Positions 33,371-45,388 of a DNA stretch of 64,000 nt are shown here, one piece after another. Numbering within the stretch: the first letter of the stretch is position 1; each line of letters begins with the position of its first letter. The translations under genes were made by a program, and so were the position numbers. Source of the stretch: Paragorgia papillata. Taxonomy: Eukaryota > Cnidaria > Anthozoa > Scleralcyonacea > Coralliidae. Where the stretch lies: contig JAWNZC010000300.1 in NCBI GenBank assembly GCA_035771165.1, positions 434,001-498,000 on the forward strand, given 5' to 3'. Below the pieces are notes generated by a model that made no database searches, was not told where the DNA came from, and saw only the letters and a program-made list of their open reading frames with translations.

Positions 33371-35489
33371 TAAGAAATAGGAAATGACCGCCCGTGTTTA
33401 TATAGTCCGAATCCGATGGAACCACGAGAGTGAGCTGCTCACGCTAAATGGAAACAACGATACAACAATAACGTATTTTTGTTTAATCGTCTGAAAAATA
33501 AGTTTTCGTATATTTGGCAAGAATGAAAAGGCAAGAATTTTGAGGGCATTGTCATATTTTTTTAATTTTGATTGAATACCTTTTAAATTTAGATTTTTTC
33601 CTGACGAGATTACGCGAACATATAACAATACTAAAGGGGAAATTAACTTGGGAGATAAAGACATGCATTTCTTATTACAACGGTGTGAAGGAAGAAACCA
33701 TTCCGGTAGATATTGTTATGCTAAAGTACGAATACAACCTTGGATGAAGCCCAAGACCACGTCAGTAGTAAATCATCAGGTGCGTGATCGGTCAGTGTGA
33801 TAATCATGTTGGAATTGTTATAAAATAATACGTATGCTGTGATTGGTCAGCATACTCATGCAGAATCAGAGTAATCGAAACACAGAAATCTAAACTCAGT
33901 TTTGTCGTACTTATAAAAACAAAATAGATTTGAAGTTAACAATGCTTTATAGATATAAGTAAACTAGATACGTATATAAGGGCTTTATTGTAAAAAGCTT
34001 CAACAAGAAACAAGTTCAACAAATGCTTAACTTACGAAAACAATTACTAAAACACAGCAAAAAGGTTTGATCAGTTCACGTATTGAAAGTGAATAAAATT
34101 GTTTATAAATACCTTATATTTTTCTTTCACAATTTACTTGATAAAAAGACCGATCGATATCAAATAAAATACCCATGAACTCTCAGATAAAATCCAAAAT
34201 ATTCCTGATAAAATGCTATTTTTTCGTAATTTTTAAAAAAAATACACCAAGTAGCTTTCTACGCGGCCAACGATATGACAAAACATGATGCAGTCTCGGG
34301 GATGGCTGTTTGCTGTAATTGCAAATACTTTTCACTACTTTTCATTTTGCTTGCTTGTCACCTTGTGTACAAACGTTATCAAGGCGTTATCATTTGTTTT
34401 GCTTTGCTTTGCTTTACTTTGCTTTACTTTACTTTACTCATAGTTGATAGAGGGAGATGGTTAGGAAACCCGGCAAACTTCAAATATATTGAACAAAGAA
34501 CCCACTTGGAGGTTGAACGGGGTTTGACCGTGCACAAAGTTTTTTAAAGCTCATTTGATATGGACAAACGACTGAACACAAACGTTTTCTATTGGAAGCA
34601 CGGCTCGAAATATGTCATTATTTGTAATAAGTACTGGAATACCTCGAACCAGAAGCCAAAACAAACACGTAGTGCCCAATCTCTTTTACACTGTTATCTT
34701 AGTTCGCAAAGGTGAAACAATAGTAAAACAATAGAATTTTCAACCGTGCACAAGGTACACAATCACCTACATGTCTGCGAAAACATTTTTAGTTCATAAA
34801 ATAAACCTAGTTACCTAGTCAGTTATTTTTCTAAAAATAGTTATATTTGACAAAGATGTTCACAATTTATTGTTAACAAAATTGTTATGGGCATTTTCAA
34901 GCTATTAAATAGGCAGTTTTGTTGTTTTAAAGTCAGTTTACTGCTCAAGGCGTCTTTGCACGTATTATCCAAAAAGGTTTCGGCTAAAATAGGTGCGTTA
35001 TCAGCAATGCAATTAAAAATGCTCGATTTACCTAAAACGAAGTTTTAATATATTTACAATCACTCGATTGCGCATTTATTTATGTATGTGTAGGGTATAA
35101 CTTGTGCAATATCACTCTTCAACTAACGGGCGTCGCGTTAAACGAGAATTAAAACGTGTTTATTTTAGCCAGTTGCGCAATCTTTAACGGGTTTTGCGCT
35201 GGTATTAGCAATAACGCTATTTGAGGTAGGGACCTTTTATTATTTTAACAATTGCTGTAGAACGTACGCGTACTTTAATTTCAGCACAAAAACAAATATT
35301 AGAGAAGTGATACTATATTTAAAAAATCCGAAATTCTAAACGTCTACCAACGTCTATTAAAGGCACGAAAGGGATGAAACATATTGAAACTTGTTCTAGG
35401 TTTTCATTAGCAACCCGAAATATTTGCGAAAAATTATTAGAGAGATATAACGTAATACAACGGTTGTACGGTTGTCATGACAAATGTCA
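33371..35489. other. AT-rich; no gene recognised
   Basis: Only short chance frames. A CTTTG/CTTTA microsatellite lies at 34395-34439, followed by agttgatagagggagatgg, whose reverse complement borders the large microsatellite at 36395-36416. Confidence 0.4.
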
Positions 35490-35492
35490 CCA

Positions 35493-35936
35493 CGTCCACG
35501 GTTCTCACCAACGGTTCTCACCACGGTGCTCACTGAACACCGTGGACGTTAGTTTGCTAATTTACGCTTGTTTCTTTACAAATAGTCAGTGCTGCTGTTT
35601 TCTAGTATCATCTGCATGGTATACTTTACATTTAATGATTTTTAACCGGTATTGCATCGACAAAATAAAATAATTTAGAGGTAAAGCGGCGACGGTTCTC
35701 ACTTCCGCAGTATAAAGAGATAGTATAACATCAAGTTATTTATATAAATATAGCGAGCATCGTTATAAAAAACGCATTTGAAAAGCGTGAATTGTAAATA
35801 TGCATTATTTTCTTATTGAAAACTGACATATCACAAGGCGGGAATGTAGAAAATGTCATTTTAAACCACAATCTTCGTTCTAATACATGTTTTTCTGAGA
35901 ACCGTAGTGAGAACCGTTGTGAGAACCGTGGACAGA
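35493..35936. mobile_element. MITE with tandem subterminal repeats
   Basis: The left end carries gtccacggttctcacc, then two further acggttctcac-like units. The right end mirrors this with gagaaccgtagtgagaaccg and gtgagaaccgtggac. One more unit, cggttctcac, is internal at about 35693. Repeated 12-13 bp units at both ends are typical of transposase-binding arrays, but no transposase is nearby. Confidence 0.65.
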
Positions 35937-36416
35937 ACAGACGCACAACAGGGGGCCATTTTGACTATTGAATATCATATTTCCTTACTGAATTTTGCAC
36001 AGAAATAGTTTATTTAGTCTACTATAACATTGCTTTAGCTTTCTTGGCTTTAAAGTACGCTCCTAAGTTGGCTGTAACGGCATTTTTTACAATATAAAGA
36101 AAATAGCGTTTCAGACAATCAGTGACAAAATACCTTGGGACATCTCGCATTGTTGGTACTTACCTAATATTTCTTTTAATTATTTTGGTAGTAAATTATA
36201 TCCCTCCCTCCCCCTCCCTATTCAACGTTGAATTTAAAGTAAGGAACTCAGTGAGCGTTGAAACGAACGCCTAAAGAGTCACCAACATTGAACAGGGGGA
36301 CAGGGGGATACTTGGAGCGGAAAATATTGTCATTTAGGTTGAAGTGTCCCAACACTTTCGTCACTGATTGTGGAACAATGGATTTTATGAAGTTTCCTAA
36401 CCATCTCCCTCTATCA

Positions 36417-36614
36417 ACTTTACTTTACTTTACTTTACTTTACTTTACTTTACTTTACTTTACTTTACTTTACTTTACTTTACTTTACTTTACTTTACTT
36501 TACTTTACTTTACTTTACTTTACTTTACTTTACTTTACTTTACTTTACTTTACTTTACTTTACTTTACTTTACTTTACTTTACTTCTTTACTTTATACTT
36601 TACTTTATACTTTA

Positions 36615-36688
<74 letters not shown>

Positions 36689-37268
36689 TAATTTATTCTT
36701 TTACTTTATACTTTTACTTTATACTTTTATTTTATACTTTTACTTTATACTTTTACTTTATACTTTTACTTTATACTTTTACTTTGTTTACTTTTACTTT
36801 GTTTACTTTTACTTTCTTTACTTTTACTTTCTTTACTTTTACTTTCTTTACTTTTACTTTATACTTTTACTTTATACTTTTCCTTTTCCTTTTTACTTTT
36901 ACTTTATACTTTTACTTTATACTTTTACTTTATACTTTTACTTTATACTTTTACTTTATACTTTTACTATATACTTTTACTTTATACTTTTACTTTATAC
37001 TTTTACTTTATACTTTTACTTTATACTTTTACTTTATACTTTTACTTTATACTTTTACTTTATACTTTTACTTTATACTTTTACTTTATACTTTTACTTT
37101 ATACTTCTACTTTATACTTCTACGATATACTTTTACTTTATACTTTACTTTACTTTACTTTACTTTACTTTGCTTTGCTTTGCTTTGCTTTGCTTTGCTT
37201 TGCTTTGCTTTGCTTTACTTTACTTTACTTTTCTTTACTTTACAACAACGACGACAACGACAACAACG

Positions 37269-37306
<38 letters not shown>
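36417..37306. repeat. Compound microsatellite, about 890 bp
   Basis: (ACTTT)n to about 36585, then ACTTTAT and ACTTTTACTTTAT higher-order variants to about 37140, again ACTTT and GCTTT runs to 37240, then (AAC)n to 37306. The unit change along the tract indicates stepwise expansion. It creates long meaningless frames in several registers. Confidence 0.95.
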
Positions 37307-37309
<3 letters not shown>

Positions 37310-37516
37310 TTTTATTTGTACCCTTTTTGTTAAATTATTTATATAAACCAATATAAAGATTAATTAATAGATGGGTAGTAGCTCTCCGAAATAGCTATTG
37401 CTAAAAATGCCTGAAAGCTAGATTACCAAAAATAATTTAACAATATATCAATATATCTGGGTCAGAGCGTAAGATTATTATATTTACAGGACTTACGCAT
37501 ATTTACAACAAAAACA

Positions 37517-37548
37517 CAAACAAACAAACAAACAAACAAACAAACAAA
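37517..37548. repeat. (AAAC)n microsatellite
   Basis: About eight aaac units. A hairpin with gacaatttcat / atgaaattgtc arms follows at 37570-37615. Confidence 0.85.
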
Positions 37549-37649
37549 ACAAAAAATCTACCAATGTTACAGACAATTTCATATTACTCTCGAACAGGAG
37601 CAACATGAAATTGTCGGTTACATATTGCAATATAGTTCAATATAAGAAG

Positions 37650-38305
37650 CAGTATATGACAATTATTCACCGAAGTCGAGGTGAATATCGGTGAATATTT
37701 GCCGAGGCGAAGCCGAGGTAAATATATTCACCAATATTCACCGAGACTGAGGTGAATAATTGTTATAGTATAATATTTCGGAAGTGAATATCCAAGGAAG
37801 TTAAAACACACGTTTATAAATGTATTAGTTTATCTTATCTTGATCTTGGAAATTGAATGTTGAATCTTTTCTTCACTCAGTCACTTTCAAAAGCACGGCT
37901 TAATACGATCAAAACTCTTCCAAAATTAAAAATAATTACGACAAAACATTTCCTTACCTTTAGACAGTTGTATCTCCAAGCTATTCGATGTATACAGTCT
38001 ATTTCTCCTGAGTTATTTGAGAAGTTTTGACGATATGTTCGCTTTAAAAGTACGGTCGCCATTTTTAAAAAAAACTCCGCCATTTTGAAAATTAACATTC
38101 ATCAAAATCATAATTCCGAGGGGAGACTGGAACGAGTTAACTCAATTTAGTTGGAAAAAAGTCCCAGACTCCCCTCTAAAACCTCTTTCTAGTGATGTTA
38201 TATTCACCGCCTGGCGCGGTGAATATAATGATTTATGAAGAAATTTTTAACCAATCAAATGTCCGGAATCTTTATATTCACCTCTGAAATTATACTATAT
38301 ATATA
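37650..38305. mobile_element. Probable MITE with ATTCACC-rich ends
   Basis: 37655-37765 forms a hairpin with arms acaattattcaccga and ggtgaataattgt around tgccgaggcgaagccgagg. A second palindrome at 38195-38225 (tattcaccgc / gcggtgaata) and tatattcacctctgaaatt lie near 38265-38290. The outer ends are uncertain. A (TA)n run is at 38297-38320. Confidence 0.5.
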
Positions 38306-38439
38306 TATATATATATATATGTATGGCACGGTGTCACGCGGTAAGAATAGTTGGACACTGGTGACTAGCGACGAAGAAAACTATATTAAAACTCTCAAAC
38401 AAATAGTGTTTTGCTTTCGTTTATTTAAACGAAACGAAA

Positions 38440-39215
38440 TGAAATGGAGCACGAAGAAAAGGATTCAAACAACCCGTTTAATATGTCTTGAAGAGAAACC
38501 AGAGAACTTGAAGAAACCAAACGCCGAATGGTAAACAAAAACTCGATCTGCAGTGCATGTAGCCCTGGTTTGTAGTTACTCCGTGAGTCCATGGTCAAAT
38601 CATCTTAAAGTGGTTAACGGTAGGATTCTTGTTGTTTTCAAGTTTTCGCTTTAACCTAAACAATATTCAGCTTCATGTTTTCGTACTTTCCCTTTGCTCG
38701 TCCAAACCATAAGTCAGCTTAACTAAAGCTAACTTAAAACACTACCTTTAAGGCTTATATTAACCGTGGTGGACGTGCATGCACTTTTTATTATTAAAAA
38801 TACTCATGGGCTTTGTCGGTTTTCTTGGCTGTGTTTCGACTGAAACGTTGTCTTTTGAATTCTTCTTTCTGGAATCCGATTCTACTGAATTGTTTTTATC
38901 TCAGACTCTATTATAAATGTAATTTTTGAGCTGTTAATTACTTTTAATTCTGCCTTTGCAAAATGTACATTTAAAGGCTTGCTAAAATTAATCCCTTTTG
39001 AAACCTCCTAAAAACAATATATATTTTTACAACCAGAATTTAATAATGAAATCTAAATTTTGCTTTGATATGTTCAACTTTCATTAAATTATTTAAATCA
39101 GTTTTGCCATCTATCGACCTATCCATAAATTGTATAATTTAATATCCCAAGGATTTAATATCATTTGTTTTTATATCTGTTTGGTTTTGTATTGGCTGTA
39201 TATTAGGAGGGCTTA
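38440..39215. repeat. Second copy of the old repeat found at 6229/14532-15425
   Basis: 38455-38705 matches 15085-15425 directly, including agaaaccagagaacttgaag. 38705-39215 matches 14540-15090 and then 6229-6272 in reverse complement. This copy is uninterrupted, so it shows the pre-insertion sequence at the BEL/Pao site. Confidence 0.75.
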
Positions 39216-39468
39216 TTTTAATCAGGGGGTGGGTGGGTGTTTTAAAAAAGCATGTAAAAGCGGGCGAGGGGTTGTTGCATTCATGTATTTCTAGTAGTCA
39301 ATTAATAGTCATGTCCCATCACATGAGCACTAACCGAACATCCTTAGTTAAAATTTTAAAATAACTGACCAATGAGTTAATAAATCAATTGAAAAAAAAA
39401 CAAAAAAAAAAAACGCAGAAAGCAATCCTGTTATCTTAAGAGCAAGCTTTAGTAGAAAAACCAGGAAA

Positions 39469-39969
39469 TTAATATTTACATACAAATTCATCTTTTAATT
39501 TACTCTTAAATTGTTTTAATGAAGATAATTTAATTTGTTCCGGAATTGAATTCCATATTTTTGGACCTTGAAATCTGATATTGAAGAGTCCATAATTTGT
39601 CCTTGCTCTAGGCAGATAAAAGGACTGCTTTGCTGCAGATCTTGTATTATAATTGTGTACTTTATCAACTGAAATAAATAAAGTGTCAAAAACAGAAGGT
39701 AAAAGTTGATTTTTAAACTTAAACATAAAAATTGCAATATTCAAGGTAACAAGATCAAACAGCTTAACAATATTTAATAACTTAAATATAGGACTTGAAT
39801 GCTCATCAAATTTTGAAAATGTTATAATACGCATTGCCTTTTTTTGTGAAACATAGAGGGGTTGGAGTGTGGTTGGATACGTGTTTCCCCAAGTCATAAT
39901 ACCATAAATTAAAAATAGGTACACAGAGTGTACATGTGTCACTGCTAATACATCTGAGTGGTTTTGCAT
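39469..39969 (-). pseudogene. LINE ORF2 C-terminal part
   Basis: Reads YGIMTWGNTYPTTLQPLY, then AMRIITFSKFDEHSSPIF, YNTRSA and FQGPKIWNSIPE, the post-RT C-terminal region of CR1/L2/Rex-type non-LTR elements, ending in TAA before a T-rich tail on the minus strand. Its first residues (VYLFLIYGI) overlap in homology with the YPFL end of the reverse transcriptase frame at 42241, so both belong to one element type split by about 2.27 kb. Confidence 0.8.
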
Positions 39970-40588
39970 AAACTGTGCATTGAAAGAACAGAGCGACGGA
40001 TTACTACAACATTTTTTGGCAAAAATGTGTTGACGGAAATCGTCTTAAAGCTGTCGTCAGAGAGAAACGTAAGGAACTTAAAAAATTGGGCAACTTTATA
40101 AACAAATGAATGAGATTTGAAAATAGGAATATCATTCGCTATTTTTAACGTTGATGAGTAAACAAGGCGGGATTGGAATAATGCATGGTATTGGAAAAAT
40201 GGATAAGATATGAATGTTGAAAATCAGTACTGTACTGTCACGGAGTGAGCAGGAGTGGCAGAAGGTCTGGTCTATTTTGTGTTCGAGTATTACTGCCACC
40301 CCTTCCAATAGCCCGCGTTACTGTTTCTGGCGGTAGCCATAAGAGATGTGGGCTCTGCAGTAGGAACGATTGCGCTTCGACATAGTCATTAAGTAAAGTG
40401 TGAACTAAAAGGTAAAGAGTCGAGGCTTTACTACATCATTGTTTTTAACTTTTTTTTAATTAATAATATGAACGGATGAACAGGTACAGCAACTATAAAG
40501 TTTTAACTCTTTTTAATAAATAATATGAAAGGATGAACAGGTACAGCAACTATAAAAAGTTCAATAATAAATTTCAAGAGCATAAAGT
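39970..40588. other. Segment between the LINE pieces
   Basis: No frame recognised. 40237-40435 begins TGTCACGGAGTGAG and ends ...TACA, so it could be a solo LTR, but no target duplication was seen. 40455-40560 holds two tandem copies of a block with ggatgaacaggtacagcaac. Confidence 0.4.
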
Positions 40589-41222
40589 TCAATAAAACAA
40601 AAATAATGATAACATTAACCTAGCATCGAATAGAAAAGTGTAGTCTGGAGTATCAAATAGTTGATGCGAAACAGCTTTAAAAAAGCAGTCACCTCCACTG
40701 CCAACATCAAATGGTTTCAATCCAAGTTCACTTAATCTTATTGTTAATATCAGGTCTAAACCAAACATTTCTTTTGTTGTGTTATTTTCTGTTGCAAGAG
40801 GACCTGGGTTTGATTCAATATCACCGGATATTAATAACTTTCTTCTTGATGCACAGAACGAAAAATCGTTTTTGGATATACGATTGCTGACAAACCAAGA
40901 AGTTTGTGGCAATTGTTTTTGCATATTGCAATACCTATTTTTGGGAAGGGTTTATTGGGAAAAGTTGTCTTCTTTTTATTTTCAAATAACTTTTATTCAA
41001 AACCTTAGGTTTGAACAGACGTTTAACCTTATACTTTTTTAAACCCACGTCCAAATATTTGGTAAAGAAACTATTGCTTCTATGTAAATAACTCGCAAAC
41101 CATGACTTGTAATTGCTTGAAATATTATATAGCTTTGATGTCTTGGGAACATATTTTCTTATAACAGACTTAACCTTTTGTTTTAACGATCTTTTCCCCA
41201 AGCAGGACATTACTTTTTTCAT
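40589..41222 (-). pseudogene. 2A peptide plus truncated OTU protease frame
   Basis: The first frame (41222-40935, ATG start) is very basic (LKQKVKSVIRKYVPKTSK) and stops just before the second. The second frame (from about 40940 to 40589) reads RRKLLISGDIESNPGP at residues 27-42; the GDIESNPGP core lies at 40799-40825. The OTU entry GSGGDCFFKAVSHQLFDTPD follows, holding the catalytic Asp-Cys pair, but the later His segment is lost. 2A peptides cause ribosome skipping before the last Pro. They are known from non-LTR retrotransposons and some NLR proteins of invertebrates. The two frames differ by one base at an A-rich spot near 40940, so this may be one frameshifted protein. Likely part of a retroelement. 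Confidence 0.75.
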
Positions 41223-41599
41223 GTTTACTCTTGAAGGTTCTCGATCACGATGTCTAAATCTCTTACTATATAAAGTTTTGACGAACTAGTAAATTGACTG
41301 ATTGTTGATCTACTATATAGTGAAGGCAAACAAATGTGGCATATACCCAGTCGCTGTTTTCTTAATAACAGTACTCGATTTATCAAACTCTATATATCAA
41401 TACTTATCTCACTATAAACACAATTATTTTGAACTTTACACGCTTCGAATGTGCTTCAGCTTGGTGAATGGAGGTTTCATATTCTGTCATCTTCGGAGAC
41501 GAACTACATGTAGGTCTGCTATCAGTGCTAAATTTGCACTCCATCGGCATCGCCATTAGGCATTAGCAGTGTTGCTCTCCGAGCAAATTCTGTATTGTT

Positions 41600-41810
41600 T
41601 ATCTCGAAAAGAACGACTTTTGAATCTCGTAAGAGATTTTCTGTTCTCACAAATCGAATCAATTGTATCCCCCGAACGAATCGAATCAATTGGTCTCCCA
41701 AAGGAGATATTTTTTGGTTCCCACACAGGGAATAAATTCTGCCTCCCGGAGGAGTTTCATGATTTCCAATAATGAACTAATTTTGCCTCCCGAAAGAGTT
41801 TTATGTTACC
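41600..41810. repeat. Tandem array of short palindromes
   Basis: About every 35-45 bp a small palindrome recurs: ctcgtaagag, ctcccaaaggag, ttcccacacagggaa, cctcccggaggag, cctcccgaaagag. The linkers are partly alike (aatcgaatcaatt twice). Upstream of the 2A-OTU frame on its strand. Confidence 0.6.
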
Positions 41811-42240
41811 TGCTCAGCTATAAGCCTTAAGTTGGTTTGAATTCGACTGGTGCTTTGCAAACCACTCTCGATCAATTCTGGCCTTAACCGCCAAGGAGCA
41901 CTAGTTACTCCAGAACTAGGAAACCCTTTCAATCCATCAGCATTACACAGTAGTCGAAAGCGCTGCCAAATCAGATTTCTAAATTTATTAAAATGCATGA
42001 CTTACTTTCTTAACTTGTCTTTTTACTGTACTTTGAACCACATGAGGCCACAAAAAAACAAACTGAAAGTCCCGGATCAGAACACTGCCACGTGACCCAC
42101 AGCACTGTCGTACTTGCCCGCCTAATCCCGAAGTGCAATTCGTGTTCTGATTGGATCCATAAGTACCGATGACTTCCGAAATGTTAACACGGAACTCATC
42201 ACCCAATCGGAACCTCATCTCATGACATAGTGCCACAGCT
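41811..42240. other. No gene recognised
   Basis: Intervening sequence between the 2A-OTU segment and the LINE reverse transcriptase. Only short frames. Confidence 0.35.
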
Positions 42241-43105
42241 TCAATAGAAGCAGTGACACAAAAATGGATACATTAGAGCATAGTAAAGGTTGGTAAAGAT
42301 TGCAGTGTCAACATAATAGCGAATTTTTGATAGAATGCCAATACTTCTTTTTATCTTTTTGATAATTAATTTAATCTGAGGTTTCCAATTTAGGTTAGAG
42401 TCAATTAAAATACCAAGATATTTAATACAATTTTCTTGGTTCAAATACTTGTCATTTATAATAAGTTCGAAATTGAAGGATGTCTTTTTTTGAGGAGGAT
42501 GGAAAATAACAAAGTTTGATTTTTCTATATTAAGTGAAAGTTTATTTGCACATAGCCAATTATGAATGTTAATTAATTCAGTATTAATAATAGATTGCAT
42601 TGTACGAAGATTCTTGTGTCTATAGAGAAGATTAGCATCATCGGCAAATAGATGAAAATCAAATACATCAGAACAAAGGTGAAAATCATTTATATACAAA
42701 AGAAAAAGTAGTGGACCTAGGATTGATCCTTGAGGGACACCACAAGAAATGAAAATTGGAGTCGATGTAGTGTTATTAATGGTAACAGATTGCTGTCGAT
42801 TACTTAAATGCGAAATAAACCAATTTTTAGCCACACCTCTTACACCATAATGCTCCAATTTTTTAATCAAAATTTCATGATTAACTGTATCAAAAGCTTT
42901 ACTAAAATCTAAAAATATTCCACATGAAAAATCTCGTTCATCAATTGCTCTTTGAATTTGTCAATGATACTAAGAATAGCATGGTCAGTAGAGTGTTTTT
43001 CCCGAAAGCCAAATTGTTTTTCAAATAAATTTTTTTTCTTGTCAAGAAAGTCCAACAATCTGTTACACATAAGTTTCTCCAAAAGCTTGTTAAAAATAGA
43101 ATTTT
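42241..43105 (-). pseudogene. LINE reverse transcriptase, frameshifted
   Basis: From 43105 the minus strand reads SIFNKLLEKLMCNRL and EKQFGFREKHSTDHAI. After a one-base shift near 42955 it reads FLDFSKAFDTVNHEI, then (42870 frame) GVPQGSILGPLLFLLYINDF, FHLFADDANLLY with the catalytic Asp pair, NKLSLNIEKSNFV and KYLGILIDSNLNW. It stops after YPFL. The block set is the CR1/L2/Rex-like type, a different family from the LINE at 20.3 kb by sequence. Confidence 0.85.
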
Positions 43106-43701
43106 AAAAGGTCAATATTAAAATCACCCATGATTAGACGTAGTTTATTTTCATGATGAATTTGTTCAATTGTCGAACTAACATATTCCATAAATTTATC
43201 CAAGTTACCACTTGGATGCCGATACATAACTCCACATATTAAATTTGATTGGCCATCAAATTGAATCTCTATCCAAAGAGCTTCATAATCAGATTCAGAT
43301 GACTTAAATTCAGAGCGAATAATAAAATTGAAACTATTTTTAATATAAAATCCAACACCCCCTGCATTTGATAGACTAGGTTCTGAAATAAAATTATATC
43401 CATGTATGTTGACATTCGATAAACAATCCTTATCAACCTTAAATTTAGTTTCAGAAAGTCCAATCAATGACAACGAGAAATCCAATTCAGATAACATGTG
43501 AAGTAATTTATCATAATTAGCTGCCAAACATCTTATGTTGCAATTTAGAGCAGAAAATGATTTGGGATTAGATGAGCATTCAATTATGTCATAATTGCTA
43601 TGGAAATCATGTGGACTATAATAATTGAAATTATGATCTGAAGGCATATTTAGGTCAACATCTAAATTTGTTAGATGGGGAATGTCTGATACTGGAGACA
43701 T
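43090..43701 (-). pseudogene. LINE apurinic-type endonuclease domain
   Basis: Reads FSALNCNIRCLAANYDKL, LIGLSETKFK (catalytic Glu), NAGGVGFYIK, CGVMYRHPSG and LIMGDFNIDLLKF (catalytic GDFN). The domain nicks target DNA to prime reverse transcription. It ends abruptly after GDFNIDLLKF and joins reverse transcriptase sequence at a tctattttt-like junction, so the end of the nuclease and the linker to the polymerase have been deleted, including the last His block. Confidence 0.85.
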
Positions 43702-43835
43702 TATACTAAGAGAAGGTAGATTGCTAAATTGTATATTAAGACTGTCAGAGATATCAAGATTATTTAACCCTAAACACTTAGGGCAATCAACAATGGAATC
43801 AGAAATGAGTTAGTTACTCTATACGTATACTGTAC

Positions 43836-44440
43836 TTATCCTGCATGAAGTTTAGCAATATCATCCTTCTTCCTGATATTTATGACAGCACTATGCTCAT
43901 CTTTCCGTAGATAGATGTTGCCATTTGTTGTCCACAGGAAGGTATATTGAAGTTCCCTTTTAGCCTTTATGCAAGCTCTAAATAGTTCCTTATTCTTCTC
44001 AGTTAAGCTTTCGTTAATATAGATATTGCTCATCGCAACATATCCAATATATTTAGTTGTAAAACCTTTAAGATGCTTGCGTGCTCTATAATACATCTCC
44101 TTCACATCCCGGCGAACAAAGTTGACTATGATCGAAGGTTGAGATCTTTTACCTTTATATTTCATACTCATCGGTAGTCAATGACTGACAGAAATATCTT
44201 CCTGGCTTACTTTAACTCCCATGAGTTCACCAATCTTGACAGCAATGTCATTCGTATCTTCTGCTTTTGGATCTTGTGGTTGAGGTATGCCATGAATTTC
44301 AAGGCATTCTCGCCTTGAGTACTGTTCCATATTATTATAATTATCATTGATCTGAGACATCTTGTCTTCCATTGAACGCATAGCAGATTTTAGAATTTTG
44401 TTTTCAGCAATAAGATCATTTCGCTCAGCTTGCTGTACAT
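43836..44440 (-). pseudogene. LINE ORF1 protein with one in-frame stop
   Basis: The frame runs from about 44440 with a coiled-coil-like stretch (MEDKMSQINDNYNNMEQYSR), then RRECLEIHGIP, the entry to an RRM-like fold. A TGA at about 44178-44180 interrupts. The same frame resumes at MSMKYKGKRSQPSIIVNFVR, KEMYYRARKHLKG and the C-terminal region ending KLHAG. In LINEs this protein binds element RNA. Its position 5' of the endonuclease on the same strand fits. Confidence 0.75.
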
Positions 44441-44533
44441 CTAACTTGTGTAATACTTCTTCATAGTTGGCATTCGCTATAGGGAATTTTCGCCATATTT
44501 AGGTACTAAACTAGCTTACTATACTATTTTTCT

Positions 44534-44695
44534 TACTTTACTTTACTTTACTTTACTTTACTTTACTTTACTTTACTTTACTTTACTTTACTTTACTTTA
44601 CTTTACTTTACTTTACTTTACTTTACTTTACTTTACTTTACTTTACTTTACTTTACTTTACTTTACTTTACTTTACTTTACTTTACTTTACTTTA
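44534..44695. repeat. (ACTTT)n microsatellite, about 160 bp
   Basis: Nearly pure pentanucleotide, same unit and strand as the start of the 36.4 kb tract. Immediately 5' of the LINE remnant on its strand. Confidence 0.95.
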
Positions 44696-45388
44696 GACAC
44701 TTGCCACCTCACCTGGAATCTCGTCATGTTTGGTCGACAATCACAGATGTAGCTATTCCTTTTCTACCGACGAAAATCAAACCAAGGTATGTCTAACCAG
44801 AAAGCGGAATAAGCACTCGCGGACAAAGTATATCATTGTTGACACAACTGTATATATTCTTACACTCGTATTATTAATAATATTTCAATCAATTTTACTT
44901 ACTCTTGATTGGCTTTCGACTTCAGAATTAAACTATTTTTTTATCTACTGTGAAGCAGGTGGATACATTGTCATCGAGTGTGTAAGTCTGTAAGTTAACA
45001 ATGCACTGGTGCAACAAGTTGTTGCTGCCGGAGGCAGCACACTAATCTTGACGGGGGTTCCCTGTGTCTCGTGTCCAGACCTCTTTACCGAGCTATGTAT
45101 AGTCAACAAAATGTCAATTTGAGAGATGTTGGATGTTGACTGTTTTACGTCATAATATGACGTTTTGTGACGTAAGAGTGTCTTGTGCTGGATGTGTTTT
45201 AGTTCGTCGACGGGATTCTGTACCAAACGACCTGAGAGTTTAAAAATTCTATATTTTGTTTAGTTAATTAAGAGTTTTTACGGTTCTTTTCTTCTATTTG
45301 CTGCCGTTCATTGGTCAGTCTTGAGGAAAGCAGTGCTCTTTCATGAATGAGTTTATCGGCGTTTAATAGCAACATAATCAAATATCAG

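Noticed and set aside
36258..37356. Frames of 362 and 190 residues rich in LLYFT and related tripeptides
   Set aside because: They are translations of the CTTTA microsatellite and its variants; the same tract is open in more than one register.
44730..44785. Short exon ending in a GTATGT donor at 44785
   Set aside because: A protein-like frame is possible, but its phase does not fit the exon at 45389 and the left end falls into the microsatellite.
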